This document shows positions 9,605-18,975 of a DNA stretch of 37,898 bases, piece after piece. Under the pieces are notes generated by a model. That model saw nothing but the letters and a program-made list of their open reading frames with translations, searched no databases and was not told where the DNA came from. This DNA is from Russula earlei (Eukaryota; Basidiomycota; Agaricomycetes; Russulales; Russulaceae): the NCBI GenBank assembly GCA_025769875.1, contig JAGFNK010000505.1, positions 1-37,898 of the forward strand, written 5' to 3'. Every line of letters begins with the position of its first letter. Positions within the stretch are counted from its first letter, which is position 1. Made by a program: the position numbers and the translations under genes.

Positions 9605-12600
9605 GCGCACATAGTGGAGACTACTGCCACTATTACCAAAGTATCGGATGATGATAATGAAATACATGTTTCTCTCTACACGACAGCCCGATTCTGTTGG
9701 ATGGTCGATTCCGGAGCGACTCATCATATTACGCCGTTCCACTCTGACTTTATTTCTTGGGCTCCAGCATCCAGATCTGTTAGTCTTGGAGGTCATGCTG
9801 TCATCTCACAGATTGGGACTGGATCGGTTTCTGTCAGGCTGTCAGGAGGAACTGGGGATGTTCAATTGACCCTTTCAGATGTTATGCATGTTCTGGAAGC
9901 CGATGCGCGGTACTTCTCAGTGTCAGCGCTACTCCGGAAGGGGGGTCAAATAACATTTACTAAAGATGGCTTCCAGATCCACATTAAGGATCGGAAGATC
10001 GTGCAAGGGTACATGGAGAATAATCTATTCTGGTTTGACCTATCCATTCCATCCCTACACGCGCAGAGCGGTGCGCTGTCACTTGACATCTGGCATCAGC
10101 GGATGGGACATATGTCCCAGAATGCACTCATACGTTACAGTGATTCCGTTAATGGAATTTTGCTTAGCTCAGCTGACAAGGATCTCGCCCCTTGCCCAGG
10201 GTGTCAACTCGGCAAGCAGCTGAGACTTCCTTTCTCGGGTTCCTCTAAACACTTGGAACGGAGATTGCAAATTGTACACAGCGATCTAGCCAGTCTGATG
10301 CAGGTCTGGTCTATCTGGGGCGCAAGTTACTTTGCGACATTTATCAATGACTACTCCCGCTTTGGAGTAGTGTATTTTCTCAAAACAAAAGATCAGTGTG
10401 CAGATGCCTTCAAGAAATATTTGGCTTGGGCTGAAAATCAAACAAGCGAGACAGTTAAGGCTTTGCACTTGGATTGCGGTGGAGAATACATGTCGGGTGC
10501 CCTTAGATTGGTACTGATGCAGAAGGGGATCAAGCACAAATTAACAATGCCGGGTTTCCCACAACAGAATGGATTAGTGGAGTAATGGAACTGGACCCTG
10601 GAAGACAAGATGCATGCCATGATACACAGCACCAGTCTTACTCTTGGGTTTTGGGAACTGGCTACTGATGCTGCAGTTCACATTCACAATTGCACGCCCA
10701 CTCGCGTTCTCAGTTGGCGTACCCCTCATGAATTGTGGGACTCCAGACACATCCTGGACGTCTCTTACTTCCAAGTTTTTGGATGCAGGGCATATGTACA
10801 TGTCCCTGACACTAAGTGGAAGAAGCTCGATCCCAAGGCGATCAAAATGACATTCGTCAGCTATGAATCAGGATCTAAAGGCTACCGCCTATGAATCCAG
10901 CCACCTGGAAAATAGTACTTTTACATTATGTAACATTTGATGAAGCGTTCTTCCCAGCAAAGGCAAGTGGTGGACTGTCCACCTTACCCATACCACCCCT
11001 GGTCCCTGCTGGACCTATTACATTTTCCCTCCCAGAACCTGTCCCAGACCAACTGGATGGCCGCGCGCCTCCGGAGACCCCTGCAAATCTTGCGGTGACA
11101 CCTCAGAATGTTTCAGTGTACCATACTCCCCCATCCCATATTCCTATCCTGACCCCTCCAGCACTTCTGCGACCCGCCTTCATGACGCGTCCACCCTTGC
11201 CTCATAGACTTAGGGCTAACCTGCATCCAAACCCAAGATATTTCGGTGAGGACAATGTGGAACATCCAGCTCGGAGAGGGCACGTATTGCATACGGCCCT
11301 GTTAGTGACTGCTGAGGCGCTAAACCCTGTATCTTATTAGGAAGCGATGGAATCAGACTCAGCCAATGATTGGAAAGCCGCTTGTCAGTATGAAATTGAC
11401 GCGCTTGCCAGAAATGGTACCTGGGATCTAGTCAATCTACCGCCGGGCCATAAGGCCATGAAATCAAGATGGGTATTTGCACGCAAATTGGATGGCCAAT
11501 TTCACGCACGCGTTGTAGCCAAGGGGTTTACACAAATTGAAGGACTTGATTACAGTGACACCTTCTCTCCAGTAGCGAGATTTGAGTCTTTGCGACTCTT
11601 GTTAGCGTTGGCTGCACTAGAGGATTGGGAGATCCACCAGATGGACGTCAAGTTGGTGTTCCTGAATGGGCTACTGGATGAAGAGATTTACATGGAGCAA
11701 CCACAAGGATTCATTGTTCTGGAGACATCACACCAAGTTTGCCACCTGAAGAAGGCAATCTACAGTCTCAAACAAGCTTTGCGCGCATGGAACCTGCAGT
11801 TTCATGGGGTTCTCATTGAGCTTGGCTTCATGCGCATGCATTCTGATGCCGGCGTCTATCATCACCAAGACGTGGGGGGATCCACTATCATTATCATCCT
11901 CTATGTCAATGATATCACAATCTTAAGCGACTCACATGCGCAGATCACTGGCATCAAACAATCACTGTCTACACACTATGAGATGACTGATCTAGGTGAG
12001 ATTGAGTCCTATCTTGGGATCTGTGTAACGTGTGATCACTCAGCTAAAGTGTTAGACATTGACCAATCTAGGTACATCTCGGAGATCGTTAATCGCTTTG
12101 GGGTGGCGGAATCCAATCTGGTCCACACCCCACTTCCATCCGGCGTGGAAATACATCTGGTTAAGCATACTGGACAGGCAATGCCTTTGGAAATAAAGTA
12201 CTACCAGAGAATAATTGGCAGCCTCCTGTATGTGCAAATCAGAATGTGTCCGGACATCTCCTTTGCAGTCTCGTGTCTTGCACAGTATTCCAACAATCCA
12301 TCAGCACAGCACCTACACCTTGCAAAATATGTGCTATCTTATCTTAATAGCACAGCCCAACTAAAGCTACATTACGATGGTGTGTGAGGTGTTGGACTAC
12401 ACAGATACTCCAATTCTAGTCTCGGAGATGATGCAGATGACTTTCACTCCACTTCGGGCTATGTATTCTTGCTATCTGGAGCTGCGATTTCCTGGTCCTC
12501 GTGTAAACAGAAGACCATCGCCCAGAGCACCACTCAAGCTGAGTATATGGCCCTAGCTGACGCAGCTAATCAAGCCACGTGGTATCGGAGCTTCTTCTCC

Positions 12601-12858
12601 AAAATTGGCTATGAGATCACTGATCCAATTCTGCTCCATGGTGATAACAAAGGCGCCATAGATCTTGCACTTAATCCCGTCACCGGAAGAAGATCAAAAC
12701 ATATCCCCATAAAGCATCATGCAATCAGACAGTACATTGAGGACGGACTGATTGATCTAGTCAGAATGCCCACAGCAGAGATGCTTGCTCATGGTCTAAC
12801 CAAGCCGCACGCTCATGTGTTGCTTCAGACTTTCATCACTGGATTAGGTCTCATCTGA
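9605..12858 (+). pseudogene. Copia-A pol: protease, integrase, reverse transcriptase, RNase H
   Basis: Order of domains: aspartic protease with WMVDSGATHHITPF (~9699-9740); Gag-pre-integrase zinc finger IWHQRMGH...CPGCQLGK (~10090-10215); integrase core with HSDL, FINDYSR and DCGGEY (~10275-10490), ending QQNGLVE before TAA 10583-10585; integrase C-terminal part (10586-10894); RT beginning WKAACQYEIDAL (11371) with ARVVAKGFTQ and KAIYSLKQA; RNase H with CKQKTIAQSTTQAEYMAL (~12499-12553) and GDNKGAIDLAL. Lesions: TAA 10583, loss of one G at ~10894 (frameshift at RLWNP), TAG 11338 (expected Gln), TGA 12385. The RT catalytic motif reads YVND instead of YVDD at ~11904, removing one of the paired Asp residues. 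The terminal frame ends at TGA 12856-12858. Confidence 0.9.
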
Positions 12859-12884
12859 TCTAATCTACTGACTATCTAGATCAT

Positions 12885-12891
12885 GGGGGGA
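12885..12891 (+). other. Polypurine tract of Copia-A
   Basis: GGGGGGA lies immediately before the 3' LTR and is the expected primer site for plus-strand DNA synthesis. Confidence 0.85.
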
Positions 12892-13328
12892 TGTTGAGAT
12901 AAAGAGTAGCCGAAGCATTGATGCATCGGCCCAAACTGTCTGGGTGGCCCACAGGCCCGGACCACATAAGCGTTTCAGCTAAGTTGCTGAAACATGTATG
13001 ATAACAAAATTGATAGTATGATCTAAGACAATCAGTAGCTAGCACATAGCAATTGTGAAAACAATTTGATAGTTACTACAGACAAAATAATTAGGGATGC
13101 TCTCAGGTACTTAAGAGCGTCATACATACAGTAGATACTTCAGTTTCGTCTCACAGAAACTGAAGTAAGTACTTACTATCTCACAATCTTATCAGTAGCT
13201 GATTATGTGTTGTAATACCATTTTTATTAGGTAAATATGACTCTAGCAGTTTCGTCTCACAGAAACTGAATATCATTTTTATTAGATCTATTACGATCTA
13301 ATCTACCTTATCACTGTGTGATTCAACA
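12892..13328 (+). repeat. 3' LTR of Copia-A (437 bp)
   Basis: Same length and ends as the 5' LTR. Followed by ACCTA at 13329-13333. Differences from the 5' LTR are transitions, about 22 of 27 at positions explicable as CpG decay in one or both copies. Confidence 0.95.
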
Positions 13329-13424
13329 ACCTAAACCATTGATGAATGTCCAAAGCAACATGTGAGCAAGTGGCTTGGTGAGACCATCAGCAAGCATTCT
13401 CCTGTAGGTGTATGGATCAGCATG
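13329..13424 (-). pseudogene. Copia-B RNase H C-terminal piece
   Basis: On the minus strand this reads ...MLADGLTKPLAHMLLWTFIN, matching the Copia-A pol end MLAHGLTKPHAHVLLQTF. A 1-bp deletion (GGAGAATGC) shifts the frame just before it. It is the stretch of Copia-B left between the Copia-A insertion (left) and the Gypsy-A insertion (right); positions 13420-13424 (GCATG) are the Gypsy-A target duplication. Confidence 0.88.
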
Positions 13425-13529
13425 TGTTGTAATCTACCCCTTTTTCGGTTCATCCATTATTGTTCTTCTTTGTTATCCTTGTCTCCGTGGTTACTGTTTC
13501 ATCCCTTGATGGTGATCCCCTATTGTTTC

Positions 13530-13602
13530 ACCTATTGTGTTTCACTTGTTGTGTTTCATCTATTGTGTTTCACTTATTGTGTTTCACCTATTGTCGAGTT
13601 AC
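13530..13602 (+). repeat. 13-bp tandem repeat in Gypsy-A U3, about five to six copies
   Basis: Units are variants of CTATTGTGTTTCA repeated in direct succession. The same array is in the 3' LTR (about 20788-20860); the diverged solo LTR at 22281-22889 has only about three recognisable units (as GGTGAAACACAATA on the plus strand), so copy number varies between family members. The location upstream of the TATA box suggests an enhancer-like role, which is inference. Confidence 0.8.
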
Positions 13603-13668
13603 TTTTGCTATTGATCTACCTTTATCTATTGTTCCGCTTATGGTGCTGTACAGCCTTGCCACATACAG

Positions 13669-13675
13669 TATTTAA
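13669..13675 (+). promoter_or_regulatory. TATA-like box of the Gypsy-A LTR promoter
   Basis: TATTTAA, 34 nt upstream of AAGCTTAGCTT (13703-13713), the segment complementary to the PBS. In Gypsy-B a better TATATAA (27465-27471) sits 35 nt upstream of the equivalent segment. The conserved spacing supports a transcript start at or next to 13703. Confidence 0.65.
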
Positions 13676-14049
13676 GTGCCTGTAGAAGCTGGGGAATGCC
13701 CCAAGCTTAGCTTTGTCCCATTTCCTGTCGCATCCCTTTGCCCTGTATCCTCTCTCAATCACAACTTGTTTGTGCTGGCTCCTACCTTGCCAAAGACATT
13801 AACACACTAGGAGGAATTCTTGCATTCCCCTCACTCCTCTCTTGCTCTCTCATCGCTCTCCTCTTCTGTAGAACCAGAAGACCGACTCTGTCTGTGGGCT
13901 GAGTCATTGCCTGACTAAGCCTTGAGACGCTAAACCTCTGAACCGGCCTCTCTTGAGCCGGCCCCCATTGAACCCTTGAACCAAGTCACAGGGACTTGGC
14001 CCCCACTGAAGTTTGAGCAAACGCTCTAACAGCCGCGACGCCGTTACAC

Positions 14050-14060
14050 AAGCTAAGCTT
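14050..14060 (+). other. Self-complementary primer-binding site of Gypsy-A
   Basis: AAGCTAAGCTT begins one base after the 5' LTR and is the exact reverse complement of AAGCTTAGCTT at 13703-13713 in R. Eleven base pairs at the 5' end of the transcript is the arrangement of Tf1-type self-priming, in which the mRNA 5' end folds onto the PBS and is cleaved to make the primer. I see no better tRNA-like PBS. Confidence 0.8.
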
Positions 14061-14072
14061 CCCTACTCCATT

Positions 14073-15617
14073 CTGGAGATCAACCTCGAACTACCACCGA
14101 ATCGTTGGGTCCGCGTCCAACCTAGACCATCCCCAGACCTCCCTGAACACGTCATAGGAACTGCCACTTGGGACAGCTTTCACACTTTCCTCTGTTACAT
14201 CACCACTGAAAACAACGAAGAACTACCAGTCAAATTTATCAACAACCGTTGGTTTGAACTACGACTTAGGAGAGGACAACTCTACACTCACCTTGACCTA
14301 GAACTCCTCAGAAATAGCCTTGGACTAGGTTACTGGAGGGAAAACGACCCCCTCTACGAACCACCATCAGAATCAGAAGCCTCTTCCACAGAAGGCAACC
14401 CCCCTGAACCAGAGAACACCGTTGAAACTCAGACACCCTTTGAATACCCTGCACTAGAACCAGAGGACCCCCTTGAAAACCAAGAAACCATCGAAACCCT
14501 AGAAATCAACCCACAGAACCCCCCAGAACCTGATATGGCAGCCCAACCCCAAGTCGCTGTACAGCCCCCCCAGATGGCCGCTCAGGCCCCCCAGGTGGCC
14601 GCTCAGGCCCCCCAGATGGCCGCTCAGGCCCCTCAGGTGATTGCCCAGGCCCCTCCAGTCGTCGTTCCACCCCCTCAAGCAGCTGCTCCAGCACCACAAG
14701 GCACTAATGGGTCCCTCAGCGGTAAAGAACCCACTGCCTTCACGGGGGAAAGGAACAAAACAAAAAGATTCATCATGGAATTCAACCTATTCTGGGGCCT
14801 CAATGATGATAAAGCAGTGATGATCTCCCCTTTTAAACGAACAATGCTGGCTCTCTCATATATCCAAGGGGAAAAGGTTGAAGAATGGGTCAATTCACAA
14901 GCGACCGCACTCAGAGAAAAGGTTAACAGGGCCCAGAACCCCATCAACAGAATGAACGAAGCATTATGGAATGACTTCGTCACAGACTTTATGTTCAAAT
15001 TCACTAACACTGCGGAGAAAGAGGACGCCCAAGCAGCCCTCGCCAAACACACAATGAAGGAATCCCTTGACGATTACATTTCCACCTTCGAACAACTCCT
15101 GAATAAAACAGGGTGGCCAGAAATGGACGTTATCGCTATCGAAAGCTTCAAAAATGGTCTAAAAATTGGGCTCTACCGTGCAATCCTAAACAGAGATGTC
15201 TGGCCCACCACTCTTCAGGAATGGAAGGAAGAAGCCAGGAGACAACATCGACGTTTCATCACCATCAGAGAAAAGCTCAAAGGGAAAACTACACACTCCC
15301 CCCCAGAACACAAGACCCATCACCCTGACCGAATGCAAGTGGATGCCGTCAAGTCCAATTTCAAAAAACTCACTGAAGAAGAAAGGAAACAATTGGCAAA
15401 AGAAGGACAATGCTTCTGTTGCAGGGAAAAGGGCCACCTTAGCCGAGAATGCCCTAAAAATACAGCTCCTACCACTTCCAAAGCCCGAATCACCGAATCA
15501 CCCCCAGAACCAGCTAAAGAAGAAGAACCAGCCTCCATGGTAGCACGAATGAAAACCCTACCAGCCGAAGAACGAGCCAAAATCTGGGATCTCATACTCA
15601 AAGAGGATTTTCTCTAG
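14073..15617 (+). CDS. Gypsy-A Gag (probable non-AUG start)
   Basis: Structural polyprotein that should assemble the particle and bind RNA. The frame is open from 14010, inside U5, to TAG 15615-15617, but the first ATG in any frame after the predicted transcript start is 14535. I propose CTG 14073-14075, which has A at -3 and G at +4. Domains: a conserved N-terminal module (WVRVQPRPSPDLPEHVIGT; FHTFLCYITTENNEELP), an acidic linker, a repeated AAQAPQM/V Pro-Ala segment (14571-14655), a Retrotrans_gag core (GERNKTKRFIMEFNLFWGLN; YIQGEKVEEWVNSQ; WNDFVTDFMFKF) and a CCHC knuckle CFCCREKGHLSREC (~15415-15456). Pol continues in the -1 frame and its open frame overlaps the gag end. If translation starts at ATG 14535, Gag would be ~360 aa and begin in the Pro-Ala repeat. 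Confidence 0.82.
   Translation: MEINLELPPNRWVRVQPRPSPDLPEHVIGTATWDSFHTFLCYITTENNEELPVKFINNRWFELRLRRGQLYTHLDLELLRNSLGLGYWRENDPLYEPPSESEASSTEGNPPEPENTVETQTPFEYPALEPEDPLENQETIETLEINPQNPPEPDMAAQPQVAVQPPQMAAQAPQVAAQAPQMAAQAPQVIAQAPPVVVPPPQAAAPAPQGTNGSLSGKEPTAFTGERNKTKRFIMEFNLFWGLNDDKAVMISPFKRTMLALSYIQGEKVEEWVNSQATALREKVNRAQNPINRMNEALWNDFVTDFMFKFTNTAEKEDAQAALAKHTMKESLDDYISTFEQLLNKTGWPEMDVIAIESFKNGLKIGLYRAILNRDVWPTTLQEWKEEARRQHRRFITIREKLKGKTTHSPPEHKTHHPDRMQVDAVKSNFKKLTEEERKQLAKEGQCFCCREKGHLSRECPKNTAPTTSKARITESPPEPAKEEEPASMVARMKTLPAEERAKIWDLILKEDFL
14571..14655 (+). repeat. 21-bp coding tandem repeat in Gypsy-A gag
   Basis: About four in-frame units of CAGATGGCCGCTCAGGCCCC type encode Q-M/V-A/I-A-Q-A-P. 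The repeat forms the flexible linker before the Gag core. Confidence 0.85.
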
Positions 15618-15682
15618 GCCAAAGTGCAACAGTCGGCACAGAGGCCCAAATAGATACCATTGTCAACCATAAAGAGAACTCA

Positions 15683-18600
15683 ATGAAAGTCCCTTTTATG
15701 CTAACAACCAATGGAAAGACTGGACAAGCGCTCCTTGACAGCGGAGCAACAGAAAATTTCATCAGTCAAGGAATTGTGGAAAAATTACAAATCCCACTCC
15801 GGACTCTTAGAACCCCCAGGCCCATCATTAATGTAGATGGTACCAATAACCAAGGAGGAGCACTAACCCATTATGCTCATATGGCCGTACGACATGGCCC
15901 CACCACACGACTCCTCACCTTCTATGTCACAAACTTAGGAGAAGATAGAATGATCCTCGGTTATCCTTTTTTAAAGGCGATTAACCCCCTTGTCAACTGG
16001 AGCACTGGTCGCCTAAGAAATCACTTAGGAGTCCTCCTCACCCCCGTCCCCCTAGCCAAACCACCAAGAATCCGGATCGCACAAATAAGGACAACCACCA
16101 TCCCCCCTGAATACTTACGACATCAGAAGGTCTTCTCCGAAGAAGCAGCCAAACGACTCCCACCCAGTCGGGGAGAACTCGATTTTAGAATCACACTGAA
16201 ACCTGATGCCCCCAAGTTCCTAGATTGCCAAACTTACCCACTCCCCCAGAATGAAAAACAAGAGCTATCAAGACAAATAAAAGAGGACCTAGCTAAGGGT
16301 TTCATCAAAGATGGCGTTTCAGACTTTGTATCCCCTGTTTTCTTTGTTCAGAAAAAGGATGGCACCGCCCCACGAATGGTAGTGGATTACCGAAAACTTA
16401 ATAATGCCACAGTCCCCGACTACCACGCTTTACCCAACATGGAAGAACAATTACACCGACTAAGGGGCAAAACCACCTTCAGTAAATTTGATGTCCGAGC
16501 CGGTTACAACAACATTCTAATCCACCCTGAAGATCAACATAAGGGTGCCTTTAAAACCCAATTTGGTACCTTCATCCCCATGGTAATGGGCTTCAGCTTT
16601 ACCAATGCCCCAGCTGCCTTCCAACGAGCAATGAACCATACCCTCCGACCATGGCTTCTAAAATACCCAGAGAACACCTGCAACTACCTAGACGATGTGG
16701 CAATAGCCACAGGGGAGGGAGAAGGGCTCCTCCACCAACAAATTACACACGAATTCCTTGACCTACTTGAAAAGGACTCCTATTTCCTGAAAGCGTCAAA
16801 ATGCGCCTTTGAACAACACGAGATTGATTTCCTGGGTTTCCGGATCAGCCAAGGAACCCTCAAAATTGACCCAGTCAAAATGAACAGTCTCAGGAACTGG
16901 CCGAGGCCCCCTAATAATCTGAAACAGGTACAACAAATCATGGGCACCCTCAATTACCAACGACCGTTTATCCGAGACTTCGCAAAAATAGCTCGCCCTA
17001 TCTTTTCCACAATCAAGAAAGGAACCCCCTTCCTCTGGACCCCAGAAGCAACCACAGCCCTAGAGATCTTGATATCAGCAGTCTGCGATGACCCGGAACT
17101 ATACACTGCCAATCCTGACCTCCCGTATGAGTTAGAAACTGACGCTTCACAATTTGCCACCGGAGCAATTCTGTTTCAGAAAGATCCAAGAGGAAAAAGG
17201 AAAATGATTGGCAACATGTCACATGCATTCAATGAAGCAGAGAGAAACTACCCAGTATGGGATAGGGAGTTCCTAGCCTTGATTCTAGCACTCCAACACT
17301 GGCGATACCTATTGGTTGGAACAAAGTACCCCATCAAGATCTTTACTGATCATGCTAACCTTGCCCATTATCGACTCCCCCACAAAATTAATCGAAGAAT
17401 TGCAGGTTACATCTCCACACTGGCAGACTACCATTTTGAAATCCACCACAAACCCAGAACCTCCAACCGTGCGGACGCCCTCTCACGACGACCTGATCAC
17501 AATGATGGGTCAGGAGATAACCAGGATATCACGGCACTCCCCGACAAACTTTTCATTTGCACGCTTCACACTGAAGATCTCTATACCCAAGTACTAACTG
17601 AACAAAGGAAGCGGAAGTCAGATCTCCTTATGTGGAAAATCAAACATGATCTTCAAGAAGAAGAAAACGCACTATTCAAAGATGGGAAATTGGTGGTACC
17701 CTATCAAGAACCCCTCTTACGAAAAATCTTGCACGTCTATCACGACAGTATTCTTGGGGGACACACAGGAAATGCCTGAACCTTGTACTCAATCCAACAA
17801 TCCTTTTGGTGGCCAAAGATGGCCTACTTCATATGAGACTACATTCGAGGGTGTGCCACCTGTCAAGCCAACAAGTCCTCCACACACCCGACTCGCCCCC
17901 CAATTTACCCTATTCCTTCAGAATCTCAAAAACCCTTTCAAACTGTTGCCATTGATTGGATTGTCGACCTTCCATCATCAGAAGGGAACAATGCCATTAT
18001 GACCATCACCGATCACGACTCCACCAAGGCAGCCATATTCATACCCTGCCGTAAAGACATGGGAACTCTGCAAATGGCCAAACTATTTTATGCTATGCCT
18101 TCCCATGGACCGGAATTCCCTCCAAAATTATCTCCGACCGTGACCCCCGTTTTACCTCCAACTTGTTTCAAGAAATTTCCCGAATCCTCGGGATCAATCA
18201 AAATCTAAGTACTGCCTACCACCCCCAAACTGACAGACAATCAGAAAGGACCAATCAGACCTTAGAGATGTATCTACGCATCTACACAGGAGAGAAGCAG
18301 GAAGAATGGGTGCACTGGCTCCCTATAGCTCAATACCATTTCAACGCCCACAAGTCTACTACCACCAAAAGAACCCCTTACGAACTCCTCATCGGGTTTA
18401 ATCCTCAAGGACTTGGCACCCAACTCAAGTCCAAGTTCCCCGGGATCCAAGAACGACTCCAAGCATTAAAAGACATGAGGGAATCGGCACAAGAAGCAAT
18501 GAAAAAGGCACAGAATAACTGGATCAAGGAAACCAAGTTCAAAGGTTTCGAAGAAGGACAGAAGGTTTGGTTGGAAGGCACTAACTTAAAAACTCCCCAT

Positions 18601-18975
18601 CAGTTTCATAAGTTCCGCCCCAAATGATTCGGCCCTTTTACCATTACCAAGCGAATCTCCCACGTTGTTTACCAGCTCCAATTACCACCCCAATGGAACA
18701 TCCACAATGTGTTTCATGCCTCCCTCTTATCCCCAGTCACAGAAACAGCCGAACATGGACCAAATTTCCCTGAACCACCACCTGACCTTCTCTCGGGAGA
18801 ATATGAAGTTGAAAAGATTACCGCCCAACGTCTCCATAGAAATCGACTCCAATACAGGGTCCGGTGGAAAGGGTATTCCGCAGCAGAAGATACCTGGGAA
18901 CCTCTCTCAAACCTTAAAAACGCTCAAGATGCCATCACCATGTTTCACCTCCAACAACCCACCAAACTCCGTACC
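15683..18975 (+). pseudogene. Gypsy-A pol: protease, RT, RNase H, integrase, chromodomain
   Basis: The frame is open upstream of ATG 15683 and overlaps the gag end in the -1 frame. Domains: retropepsin with LLDSGATENFI (~15731-15765); RT with VVDYRKLNN, FDVRAGYNN and catalytic NYLDDVAIATG (~16681-16710); RNase H with ETDASQFATGAILF and DREFLALILALQHW; integrase zinc finger HDSILGGHTGNA...CATCQANK; core with DWIVDLP, SDRDPRF and STAYHPQTDRQSERTNQTLE; chromodomain YEVEKITAQRLHRNRLQYR then VRWKGYSAAEDTWEPLSNL (~18805-18905). Lesions: TGA at 17777, 17834 and 18625, each where Arg (CGA) is expected, and a frameshift at ~18095-18110. All RT and integrase catalytic residues survive. Confidence 0.92.

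Larger units (their letters stand above)
7654..13328 (+). mobile_element. Copia-A: full-length but inactivated Ty1/copia retrotransposon (5675 bp)
   Basis: Two 437-bp LTRs, a half-tRNA-type primer-binding site, gag with a zinc knuckle, aspartic protease, integrase, reverse transcriptase and RNase H in copia order, a polypurine tract, and perfect ACCTA duplications. It is dead: premature stops at 8439, 10583, 11338 and 12385, a 1-bp frameshift at ~10894, a changed RT active site and a nested solo LTR at 9116-9604. By eye the two LTRs differ at 27 of 437 positions (about 6%), all transitions. Confidence 0.95.
13425..14048 (+). repeat. 5' LTR of Gypsy-A (624 bp)
   Basis: Starts TGTTGTAATCTACCCC and ends GACGCCGTTACA (TGT...ACA). 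U3 holds a 13-bp tandem repeat and a TATA-like box (13669). U5 holds two stem-loops: CCGGC (13943-13947)/GCCGG (13957-13961) and CCAAGTC (13981-13987)/GACTTGG (13993-13999). Confidence 0.95.

Noticed and set aside
13530..13602. CRISPR-like array
   Set aside because: Units are contiguous 13-mers without spacers, in a eukaryotic LTR.
13460..13685. Hydrophobic 71-107 aa ORFs in the Gypsy-A LTRs (also at 20718-20943)
   Set aside because: They are translations of the 13-bp LTR repeat and occur in both LTRs; no start context or domain.
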